A stretch of 64,000 nt of DNA. It comes from Nocardia nova NBRC 15556 (GTDB taxonomy: Bacteria > Actinomycetota > Actinomycetes > Mycobacteriales > Mycobacteriaceae). Positions within the stretch are counted from its first letter, which is position 1. Every line of letters begins with the position of its first letter. The stretch spans positions 1-64,000 of the forward strand of contig NZ_BDBN01000036.1 in the NCBI RefSeq assembly GCF_001613005.1, read 5' to 3'. This document shows positions 24,798 through 31,960 of the stretch, piece by piece. The position numbers and the translations under genes are program-made. The notes below the pieces were generated by a model, which saw only the letters and a list, made by a program, of their open reading frames with translations, did no database searches and was not told the DNA's origin.

Positions 24798-25493
24798 ATG
24801 AGCGGCAGCCATCCGACCGGCGGCGACACGACCGGTGACCACGCACACCACGAGCATCGGCACGGCTCCGCCGGGCGTGAATTCGACCGGCACTATTGGG
24901 AACAGCGTTATCACGGCGCCGGTTCGGCGTCGGAGAGCGAACCCAATCCCCACCTCATCGGCGAACTCGCCGGCCTGCCGCCCGGCACGGCCCTGGACGC
25001 CGGCTGCGGTGAGGGCGCGGAGGCGATCTGGCTGGCCCGGCAGGGCTGGCGGGTCACCGCCGTCGATATCGCGGCGGCGGCCGTCGCGCGCGGCAGGGAG
25101 CGCGCCGATCGGGCCGGCCGCGACATCGCCGGCCGAATCGATTGGCACGCAGCGGATATGACGCAGTGGGACGCGGGCGAGAACCGCTTCGACCTGGTCT
25201 GCGCATGCTACGTACACCCGGTCGATTCGAACGACGCCCTGTTCGAGCGCCTGGCCGCCGCCGTGGCGCCGAGCGGAACGCTGTTCATCGTCGGCCACGC
25301 CCCCGGGGATCACGAGTCGGCCGCCCACACCTCCGCTTCCCACGTGCACGTCACCGCCGAGCAGATTGCCGCCGGATTGGCGCCGGATCGCTGGGATGTT
25401 CAGCTGGTCGAGAGCCGGACGCGATCGGTCGTCCGTTCGAACGGAGAGTCGATCACACTGCGGGACAGCGTTTTCCGAGCCCGGAGGCGTTGA
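24798..25493 (+). CDS. Class I SAM-dependent methyltransferase
   Basis: A 231-residue methyltransferase. Motif I is ALDAGCGEGAEAIWLA, motif II VTAVDIAAAAV, then RIDWHAADMTQWD. The start is the ATG after GAAGGAGCC; it gives a His-rich N-terminus (DHAHHEHRHG) that may bind metal. The sequence WEQRYHG before the core resembles thiol and tellurite methyltransferases (TehB/TMT types). Probably cotranscribed with the thioredoxin-reductase-like gene. Confidence 0.85.
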   Translation: MSGSHPTGGDTTGDHAHHEHRHGSAGREFDRHYWEQRYHGAGSASESEPNPHLIGELAGLPPGTALDAGCGEGAEAIWLARQGWRVTAVDIAAAAVARGRERADRAGRDIAGRIDWHAADMTQWDAGENRFDLVCACYVHPVDSNDALFERLAAAVAPSGTLFIVGHAPGDHESAAHTSASHVHVTAEQIAAGLAPDRWDVQLVESRTRSVVRSNGESITLRDSVFRARRR

Positions 25494-25504
25494 CCACCGC
25501 CGGA

Positions 25505-26035
25505 TCAGCGGCGCTCGTGGAGCAGGAGCAGACCGTAGGCGGCGATGGTCTGCGAGTCGGTGATCTCGCCGGTGCGGATCATCCGTTCCACGACGCCGCG
25601 CTCGAACCACTGGGACCGCATGTCCTGTTCTTCGGGTTCGCGTTCGGGTTCGCCCGCGGTGAGACCGGTGGCCAGGTAGGCGTGGCCGCGTTGGGCCAGC
25701 GTGGCCGGTGCGGCGTCGAGGATGCCGAGGTGGGTGAGGTCGGCGGCGCGCAGACCGGTCTCCTCGCGCAGTTCGCGGCGGGCGATTTCGACCGGGTCGT
25801 CGGACTCGCCACCCGGCAGCGCGCCCGCCGGGAACTCCCAGCACCGTTGTCCCAGTGGGTATCTGAACTGCTCGACCAGATGCAGACGGTCGCCCTCCAG
25901 CGGCACCACCACCGCGAATTCCGCCCGGTGGACCACGCCGTAGATGCCGGTGGAGCCGTCGGCGCGGCGAATACTGTCCTCGCGGACCTCGATCCAGGGA
26001 TTTCGATACACGATGCGGGAGGTGAGCGTTCTCAT
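25505..26035 (-). CDS. Nudix hydrolase, ADP-ribose pyrophosphatase type
   Basis: A 176-residue Nudix enzyme likely to hydrolyse ADP-ribose or a related nucleotide sugar. It has LVEQFRYPLGQRCWEFPAGA and REELTREETG-type catalytic residues as RRELREETGL. The box spacing is unusual: nine rather than seven residues separate the first Glu (PGGES) from the RE. ATG preceded by GGGAGGCGGACGG. Divergent from a methyltransferase gene. Confidence 0.88.
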   Translation of the reverse strand: MRTLTSRIVYRNPWIEVREDSIRRADGSTGIYGVVHRAEFAVVVPLEGDRLHLVEQFRYPLGQRCWEFPAGALPGGESDDPVEIARRELREETGLRAADLTHLGILDAAPATLAQRGHAYLATGLTAGEPEREPEEQDMRSQWFERGVVERMIRTGEITDSQTIAAYGLLLLHERR

Positions 26036-26131
26036 CCGTCCGCCTCCCGTTGCTGCGTCGAGGTGGCCATGCCGCGACCCTACGCGCCGAAACCCGGAAG
26101 GGTCCGGGCTCGGCGTGGGTAGGCTGCCGGA

Positions 26132-26803
26132 GTGAGTGCGAATTCCGATACGGTCGCGGCCGCATACGACGGGGTGGCGGAGCTCTATACCAACCTCTTC
26201 CGGGATGCGATGGTGAACGCGCCGGTCGATCGGGCGATGCTGGGGCTGTTCGCGGAGCTGGTACAGGCCGAGGACCGCGGGCCGGTGGCAGACCTGGGAT
26301 GTGGTCCGGGCCGGATCACCGGATATCTGGATGGGTTGGGGCTGAACACCTTCGGGCTCGACGCCTCGGCGGAAATGATCCGGATGGCCCGCGAGGTCCA
26401 TCCGCATCTGCGATTCGAACAGGGCTCGATGGAGAAGCTGGACGTCGCCGACGGCGGGTTCGGCGCAATTGTGGCCTGGTACAGCATCATTCATATGCAG
26501 CCGGAGCAATTGCCGGATCTGTTCGCGGAATTCGCTCGCGCACTGGCCGCCGACGGTTATCTCATGCTGGCGTTCCAGGCGGCCGACGACGGCGCCGACC
26601 GGCAACCGTACGACCACAAGGTGGCGCCGGTGGTGCGGTGGTCTCCTGAACGCCTCACGCAGATGCTGCGGCCGCACGGGTTCGTCCCGGTGGCCCGGAT
26701 GGTGCGACCCCCGGAACCCGACGAGCGGTGCCCGCACGGATATCTGCTGGTACGCAAGTCCGCGACACCCGGCGGATCGGACGCGGGTCGCGCGGATTCG
26801 TGA
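26132..26803 (+). CDS. Class I SAM-dependent methyltransferase
   Basis: A 223-residue methyltransferase with motif I VADLGCGPGRITGYL, then FGLDASAEMIRMAREVHP and FGAIVAWYSIIHMQPEQLPD. It is not closely similar to the methyltransferase 1.3 kb upstream. GTG start. Twelve bases separate it from the FAD oxidoreductase gene, so the two may form an operon. Substrate unknown. Confidence 0.87.
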   Translation: MSANSDTVAAAYDGVAELYTNLFRDAMVNAPVDRAMLGLFAELVQAEDRGPVADLGCGPGRITGYLDGLGLNTFGLDASAEMIRMAREVHPHLRFEQGSMEKLDVADGGFGAIVAWYSIIHMQPEQLPDLFAEFARALAADGYLMLAFQAADDGADRQPYDHKVAPVVRWSPERLTQMLRPHGFVPVARMVRPPEPDERCPHGYLLVRKSATPGGSDAGRADS

Positions 26804-26815
26804 TATCCAGGGCTG

Positions 26816-28378
26816 ATGCGCGACTCCTATGACGTCGTCATCGTCGGCGGCGGGCACAACGGGCTGGTGGCCGCGGCGTACCTGGCGCGCGCCGGACTGT
26901 CGGTACTGGTCCTCGAACGGCAGGACCATACCGGTGGAGCGGCGGTGTCGGAGCAGGTGTTCGCCGGGATCGATGCGCGACTGTCGCGGTATTCGTATCT
27001 GGTGAGTCTGCTTCCGGATCGGATCGTCCGGGATCTGGATCTGCGGTTCCGGACCCGCGAGCGGCGGATCTCGTCGTACACGCCGGTCGGCGACACCGGT
27101 TTGCTCGTCGACACGGCCGATGCCGGACGAACCCGCGAGAGCTTTCGCCGGGTCACCGGATCCGATGCGGATTTCGAGGCGTGGCAACGGTTCTACGCGA
27201 CGACCGCGCGGGCCGCGCAGCGGATCTTTCCGACCATGCTGCGGCCGCTGCCCACCCGTACCGGACTACAGCGGGTGCTCGACGATCCGGACGCCTGGGA
27301 GATGCTGTTCGAGCGGCCGCTCGGCGAAACCGTCGAGGCGCGATTCCGGGACGACACCGTGCGCGGCGTGGTCTTCACCGATGCGCTGATCGGCACGTTC
27401 ACGCACGCGCACGATCCGGAGTTGCGGCAGAATCGCTGCTTCCTCTACCACGTGATCGGCAACGGGACCGGCGAGTGGAACGTGCCGGTCGGCGGGATGG
27501 GCGCGCTGACCGATGCCCTCGCCGATGCGGCGCTGCGGGCGGGTGCGCGGGTGCGCACGTCGTGCACGGTGACCGGGATCGACACCGACGGCGACACAGC
27601 GCAGGTCCGGTTCGACACGCCGGACGAATCCGGCCTGGCCGATGCCCGCCACGTCCTGGTCAACGCGGCGCCCGCGACCCTTGCCCGGCTGTTGGGCGAG
27701 CCGGTCGACGCGCTGCCCGAGGGCAGTCAGTTCAAGGTGAACATGCTGCTGCGCCGGCTCCCCCGGCTGCGCACCGAGATCGATCCGCGCGCGGCGTTCT
27801 CGGGCACGTTCCACATCGCGGAGGGATACGACCAGCTCGAACGGGCCTATCGCGAGGCGGCCGGCGGGCGATTCCCGAGCGCCCCGCCATCGGAGATCTA
27901 CTGCCATACGCTGACGGATCCGTCGATTCTCGGTTCCGAGGCCGCCGAACAGGGCATGCATACACTGACGCTGTTCGGTTTGCACACTCCGGCAATTCTT
28001 TTCGAGCACAACTCACGCGACGAACTGCTGGCTTCGACGCTGCGACAACTGGATGCCGTTCTGGCCGAGCCGCTTTCCGGCTGTCTCGCCACGGATGCGA
28101 ACGGCGATCCGTGTATCGAGGCCAGAACGCCGTTGGAATTGGAGGCCGAACTCGGCCTGCCACGCGGCCATATCTTCCACGGCGACTTGGATTTTCCGTT
28201 TCGCACCGACGACGATTCCGCGCCCGCCGCTCGGTGGGGAGTCGGCACGGGCCATCGCAACATCTTCCGGTGCGGTGCCGGCGCGGTCCGCGGCGGTGGC
28301 GTGAGCGGAATCGGCGGTCACAACGCGGCCATGGCGGTACTGGAGATTATGGGCCGCACCGCCCCCGCGGCGGACTAG
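26816..28378 (+). CDS. CrtI/PYROXD2-type FAD-dependent oxidoreductase
   Basis: A 520-residue phytoene-desaturase-like flavoprotein. N-terminal SYDVVIVGGGHNGLVAAAYL and LERQDHTGGAAVSEQVF bind FAD. The C-terminus has GAGAVRGGGVSGIGGHNAAMAVL, the second FAD contact. Close relatives in actinobacteria are annotated as carotenoid-desaturase-like but have no carotenoid genes nearby, as here. Follows a methyltransferase gene by 12 bp and may share its transcript. Confidence 0.87.
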   Translation: MRDSYDVVIVGGGHNGLVAAAYLARAGLSVLVLERQDHTGGAAVSEQVFAGIDARLSRYSYLVSLLPDRIVRDLDLRFRTRERRISSYTPVGDTGLLVDTADAGRTRESFRRVTGSDADFEAWQRFYATTARAAQRIFPTMLRPLPTRTGLQRVLDDPDAWEMLFERPLGETVEARFRDDTVRGVVFTDALIGTFTHAHDPELRQNRCFLYHVIGNGTGEWNVPVGGMGALTDALADAALRAGARVRTSCTVTGIDTDGDTAQVRFDTPDESGLADARHVLVNAAPATLARLLGEPVDALPEGSQFKVNMLLRRLPRLRTEIDPRAAFSGTFHIAEGYDQLERAYREAAGGRFPSAPPSEIYCHTLTDPSILGSEAAEQGMHTLTLFGLHTPAILFEHNSRDELLASTLRQLDAVLAEPLSGCLATDANGDPCIEARTPLELEAELGLPRGHIFHGDLDFPFRTDDDSAPAARWGVGTGHRNIFRCGAGAVRGGGVSGIGGHNAAMAVLEIMGRTAPAAD

Positions 28379-28414
28379 CATTACCGACCGATGCCCGGCG
28401 GACAGGAGAACCGC

Positions 28415-28768
28415 ATGCGCACCCATCGCATCTTGCCCAACCTTCGAGTGGCCGATATCGAGGCCGCCCGCGATTTCTACACCGAATTCCTCGGCCTGAG
28501 CACCGAGGAATTCGATATGGGCTGGGTTGCCCGCTACACGTCCCCGGATACGGGCGCCGCCATCCAGCTCGTCACGCAGGACGCGGCCGCGCCTGCGGAC
28601 TCCGTCGCGTCGGTGCTGGTGGACGACGTCGACGCCGCCTATGCGCAGGCGCAACGCCTCGGCTACGAGATCGTCCATCCCCTCACCACCGAGCCCTGGG
28701 GAGTTCGCCGGTTCCTGGTCCGCGCCCCGGACGGCAACGTGCTCAATATCGTCCGCCACCGCGAATGA
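28415..28768 (+). CDS. VOC-family (glyoxalase/bleomycin resistance fold) protein
   Basis: A 117-residue vicinal-oxygen-chelate protein: RILPNLRVADIEAARDFYTE, FLGLSTEEFDMGW, and FLVRAPDGNVLNIVRHR. The ATG after GACAGGAGAACCGC was chosen. Single-domain members act as dimers in metal-dependent lyase, dioxygenase or drug-binding roles; which applies here is not visible. Confidence 0.85.
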   Translation: MRTHRILPNLRVADIEAARDFYTEFLGLSTEEFDMGWVARYTSPDTGAAIQLVTQDAAAPADSVASVLVDDVDAAYAQAQRLGYEIVHPLTTEPWGVRRFLVRAPDGNVLNIVRHRE

Positions 28769-28780
28769 GTACCGGGCCGG

Positions 28781-29341
28781 TCAGCCGAAGCTGGGTCGCA
28801 CCACCGAATTGCCGGTGACCCGATAGGTGGTGAGGAGGACGCCGTTGTCGAGCACCTCGGATTCGGCGAGGGCGAGGGTGGCTTCCGGCTCGACGGACTC
28901 GAACAGCCGCAGGCCGCTGCCCAGCAGGACGGGGTAGACGACCAAGCGGTACTCGTCGACCAGTTCGTGTTCGCGCAGGTATTTCACCAGCGAGGCGCTG
29001 CCGAAGACCAGCAGGTTCTGCTCGGTCCGCAGTTTCGCGATGCCGGCGGCGAGATCGCCCTCGATGCGCTGAGCGTTCCACTCCAGCTCACGCAGCGAAT
29101 CGGTCGCCACATACTTGGGCATGCTGTTCATCTTGTCCTTGTACGCACCCTCTTCCGGGTGGTCCGGCCAGGACGCGGCGAACATCTGATACGTGGTGCG
29201 GCCCAGCAGCAAGGCGTCGACCGCCTCCAGCTCACCGGATTTGTACTTCGCCATGCCGTCGCACCAGAAGGGTGCGGTCCACAGCGGATCCTGGATGAAT
29301 CCGTCCAGCGAAACGAACTCGGCGACAACGATCTTCCCCAT
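28781..29341 (-). CDS. Dihydrofolate reductase / RibD C-terminal family protein
   Basis: A 186-residue RibD-C fold protein: MGKIVVAEFVSLDGFIQDP, LLLGRTTYQMFAASWP, LLVFGSASLVKYLREHELVDEY and LLGSGLRLFES. It is probably an NADPH-dependent reductase of unknown substrate; true DHFR is shorter in key loops. ATG with GAGGAG upstream. Tail to tail with the VOC gene. Confidence 0.88.
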   Translation of the reverse strand: MGKIVVAEFVSLDGFIQDPLWTAPFWCDGMAKYKSGELEAVDALLLGRTTYQMFAASWPDHPEEGAYKDKMNSMPKYVATDSLRELEWNAQRIEGDLAAGIAKLRTEQNLLVFGSASLVKYLREHELVDEYRLVVYPVLLGSGLRLFESVEPEATLALAESEVLDNGVLLTTYRVTGNSVVRPSFG

Positions 29342-29467
29342 GATTGACCTGCTCCTCTGCAACCTGTCACCGGCCCGGTCGGCCGATGCGTTCGAACCAT
29401 GAAGACGGGACGAACAACGCTAACTAATCGGTGCGGAGAAAAACGCGGTGCGGAGAAATACGGCGGA

Positions 29468-30091
29468 TCAGCTCACCGTGGGGAGACGGGTGCGAGGTTC
29501 GGTCAGCCATTGCAGCCAGTGCGGGCCGATCATGGCCGCCAGTTGCTCGTAGCCCGGCGCGCCGGGGTGGTAGCCGTCGCCCACGCGCAGTTCGCGCATC
29601 CAGATGTCGTTGTGGCGCAGCGGTTGGTGAACGCGAAGATACTGAACCTGTTCGCCGGAACACATTTCGGTGAACCGATCGTCCAATTCGACTGTGCGCG
29701 TGTTCTGTTCGTCGTCGATACAGGGCGGGGGCGCGACCACCAGGACGGTCCAGTCGAGTTCGGCGCAGCGGCGCAGCATGCGGCGGAGATTGGCCGCGGA
29801 CTCGTCGGCCGGCACCCGGATCGCCCCGTTTTCCCACAGCGTGTCGTTGACGCCGAAGGAGAAGACGATCCGCGCGTCGACCTCGCCGGATAATCGCTGT
29901 CCGCATTCGGCCTCCCAGCGGGCGGCGATATCGGAGGAGGTCTGGCGTCGCACCCCGAGGTTGTAATAGGTCAGCGGTATTCCTGCCGCTGTCGCACGCC
30001 CGGCGAGCCGGCCCGCCCACCCGAGACACTGCGGATCTCCCAGTCCCGCAACCAGAGAATCTCCCACGAAACAGACCCGAACGTCGCGCAC
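29468..30091 (-). CDS. SGNH/GDSL-family hydrolase
   Basis: A 207-residue esterase/lipase-type hydrolase. Block I VCFVGDSLVAGLG carries the catalytic Ser, block III FSFGVNDTLWE the Asn, and block V VGDGYHPGAPGYEQLA the Asp-x-x-His pair. No signal peptide. The GTG at VRDVRVCFVGDS was selected because the first beta strand starts there; another GTG three bases upstream is equally possible and no strong ribosome site is seen. Divergent from the 2-oxoglutarate oxygenase gene. Confidence 0.85.
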   Translation of the reverse strand: MRDVRVCFVGDSLVAGLGDPQCLGWAGRLAGRATAAGIPLTYYNLGVRRQTSSDIAARWEAECGQRLSGEVDARIVFSFGVNDTLWENGAIRVPADESAANLRRMLRRCAELDWTVLVVAPPPCIDDEQNTRTVELDDRFTEMCSGEQVQYLRVHQPLRHNDIWMRELRVGDGYHPGAPGYEQLAAMIGPHWLQWLTEPRTRLPTVS

Positions 30092-30181
30092 CACCGGGTG
30101 ATGGTTGCACAAACCGGGACGAACTCGGCGCGGTACCGGGAAGGCAATAAGATCGGCGGGGTAGTCCGGGAGGGAGCTTGT

Positions 30182-30955
30182 ATGTTGTCCGACGCGCCGT
30201 TGCCGCGCTGGTTCATCGATCTGCTGGCACATCGGCGATGGATTCGCCGCACCCGCCCCTTCCCCCACGTCTACGTCCGCGACGTCTTCGTCGCCGAGTT
30301 CTACCAGCGGCTCGCGATCGAATTCGAACGAGTGCGCACCGATCGCCGGGACCTGTTCGGTCCGGTTGCCGCGGGCTACGGCGCCTCCGGCGCGAGCCTG
30401 ACCCGGATGCGCAACGGACCGCTCGAGGTCTTCCTGTCGCGCGCCTGGCACGACCTGATCGAACGGGTCGCCGGCGTCCCGGCCAGCGGCGACGTGGAGG
30501 GCTCACTTCATCATCACCCGCCGGGGAGTCCGCGCGGCTGGCCGCACCACGACCTCACCCCGGCCTGGTTCCCGGGGGCGGCGCCCGGGCCGGACACGGT
30601 CGGCCTGCCGGGCGACGATATCGATCTGAAGTCCGGCGCCCGGCCCGCGGGGGTGCCGGCGCGTGAAATGGTGCGCGCCGTCGCGGTGCTGTTCTATCTG
30701 GGCAACGGCGAATGGCAACCGGGCGACGGCGGCGAGACGGGACTGTTCGCCGATATCGGCGCCGCGGAGCCGACACCCACGGTGGTCGTTCCGCCACTGG
30801 ACAATTCGATGGTCGTCTTCGAATGCACGCCGCGGTCCTGGCACACCTTCCTCGGCGCCAACACCGCGGCCCGCAACAGTGTGGTGATGTGGTTGCACCG
30901 GCCCAAGGAGCAGGCGGCGAGCCGCTGGGGAGGGGACCGCATTGTCCAGTGGTGA
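30182..30955 (+). CDS. 2-oxoglutarate/Fe(II)-dependent oxygenase (prolyl-hydroxylase-like)
   Basis: A 257-residue jelly-roll oxygenase with all iron and cosubstrate ligands: H122-H123-D124 (HxD), distal H221 in RSWHTFLG, and R231-x-S233 (2-oxoglutarate contact). AVLFYLGNGEWQPGDGGETGLF is typical of the P4H family. ATG follows GGGAGGGAGC. The last 14 bp overlap the following SDR gene, so the products are probably made together. A hydroxylase coupled to a dehydrogenase could hydroxylate and then oxidise one substrate; the substrate is unknown. Confidence 0.87.
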   Translation: MLSDAPLPRWFIDLLAHRRWIRRTRPFPHVYVRDVFVAEFYQRLAIEFERVRTDRRDLFGPVAAGYGASGASLTRMRNGPLEVFLSRAWHDLIERVAGVPASGDVEGSLHHHPPGSPRGWPHHDLTPAWFPGAAPGPDTVGLPGDDIDLKSGARPAGVPAREMVRAVAVLFYLGNGEWQPGDGGETGLFADIGAAEPTPTVVVPPLDNSMVVFECTPRSWHTFLGANTAARNSVVMWLHRPKEQAASRWGGDRIVQW

Positions 30956-31712
30956 CAGCCGTCGAGTGTGCCTGCTCACCGGGGCGGGTGGGCGATTGGG
31001 CGATGCGTTCTGCCGCGCGTACTACCGGGACTACGACATCGTGGCCGTCTGCCGCAATCGGGTTCCGGCCGCGCCCTCCCAGGAGGAATGGTTCATCGAT
31101 CCGCTGGAACCCTGGCAGCCGGTTCCGGAGAACGACTCCCGCATCTTCGTCGTGCGCGCCGATCTGCGCCGCGAGGGCGAGGCCGAGCGAGTGGTGGATC
31201 TGGCACTGGCGAAATTCGGCGGGGTCGATCTGCTGGTCAACAATGCGGCGCAGCTGGATCTGCAGCCGAACGGCCTGGTCGACGGCGACACCGCCCTCGA
31301 CGCGCTCGCCCCGCAGTTCGCGATGAACGTCGAGGTGCCGCTGCGACTGGCGACGCGGCTCGCACAGCGTTGCTGGCTGCATCGCGGCGACGAGAATCGG
31401 GCGCGCAATCGCAATATCGTCAACGTCTCGAGTTTGTCCGGATCCCGGGTCTACTCCGGCGGGCAGGCCGTCTATTCCGCGACCAAGGCCGCACTCGACC
31501 ACCTGACCAGGCATATCGCCGCGGAATTCGCCGAATTCGGGGTCCGCGCGAATGCCGTCGCCCCCAATTCCTTTCCCGCGCTGGTGCCGACGGAGCTGGT
31601 CGCGGCCGCGATCGCCGAACTCGACACCGGCACCATGACCGGCGGTATCTTCAGCGTCGGCGACACCGACGCACTCGAACCCGTCACGGCCGGCTCGGGA
31701 CCGCCCGGGTGA
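30942..31712 (+). CDS. Short-chain dehydrogenase/reductase
   Basis: A 256-residue SDR. Cofactor motif LLTGAGGRLGDAF (TGxxxxxG), LLVNNAAQLDLQ (NNA), catalytic Ser in NVSSLSGSRVYS and YSATK. An insertion around PSQEEWFIDPLEPWQPVPENDS between beta-2 and beta-3 is not usual. TTG start after GGGGAGGGG, inside the end of the oxygenase gene; this overlap strongly supports the pair as one unit. Confidence 0.87.
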   Translation: MSSGDSRRVCLLTGAGGRLGDAFCRAYYRDYDIVAVCRNRVPAAPSQEEWFIDPLEPWQPVPENDSRIFVVRADLRREGEAERVVDLALAKFGGVDLLVNNAAQLDLQPNGLVDGDTALDALAPQFAMNVEVPLRLATRLAQRCWLHRGDENRARNRNIVNVSSLSGSRVYSGGQAVYSATKAALDHLTRHIAAEFAEFGVRANAVAPNSFPALVPTELVAAAIAELDTGTMTGGIFSVGDTDALEPVTAGSGPPG

Positions 31713-31960
31713 CGCTGCGCCCTGCCGGTCCGCGAAGACCCGGGCGCTCGCGCGGCGGCCTCGGCCCGAGCGAGCGGAGATCCGGACGCGGAGCAGCCAC
31801 CCGAGTTCGGTCGGCTCGTGTGGAGTACGCGCACGCCCACCTGCGCGAACCCGGGGAACGGCGTGTTGCCGACGGGCGCTCGGACGGCCTCCTGCATACT
31901 CACACCCGAGCCGACCCAGGGACCGACGCAGCTCCCTCGATCCGAAAGTTTCGATACGAC

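Noticed and set aside
30968..31960. A 331-codon N-terminal extension of the flippase-like protein
   Set aside because: It overlaps the whole SDR gene in another frame; the ATG at 31961 begins the family-like sequence.
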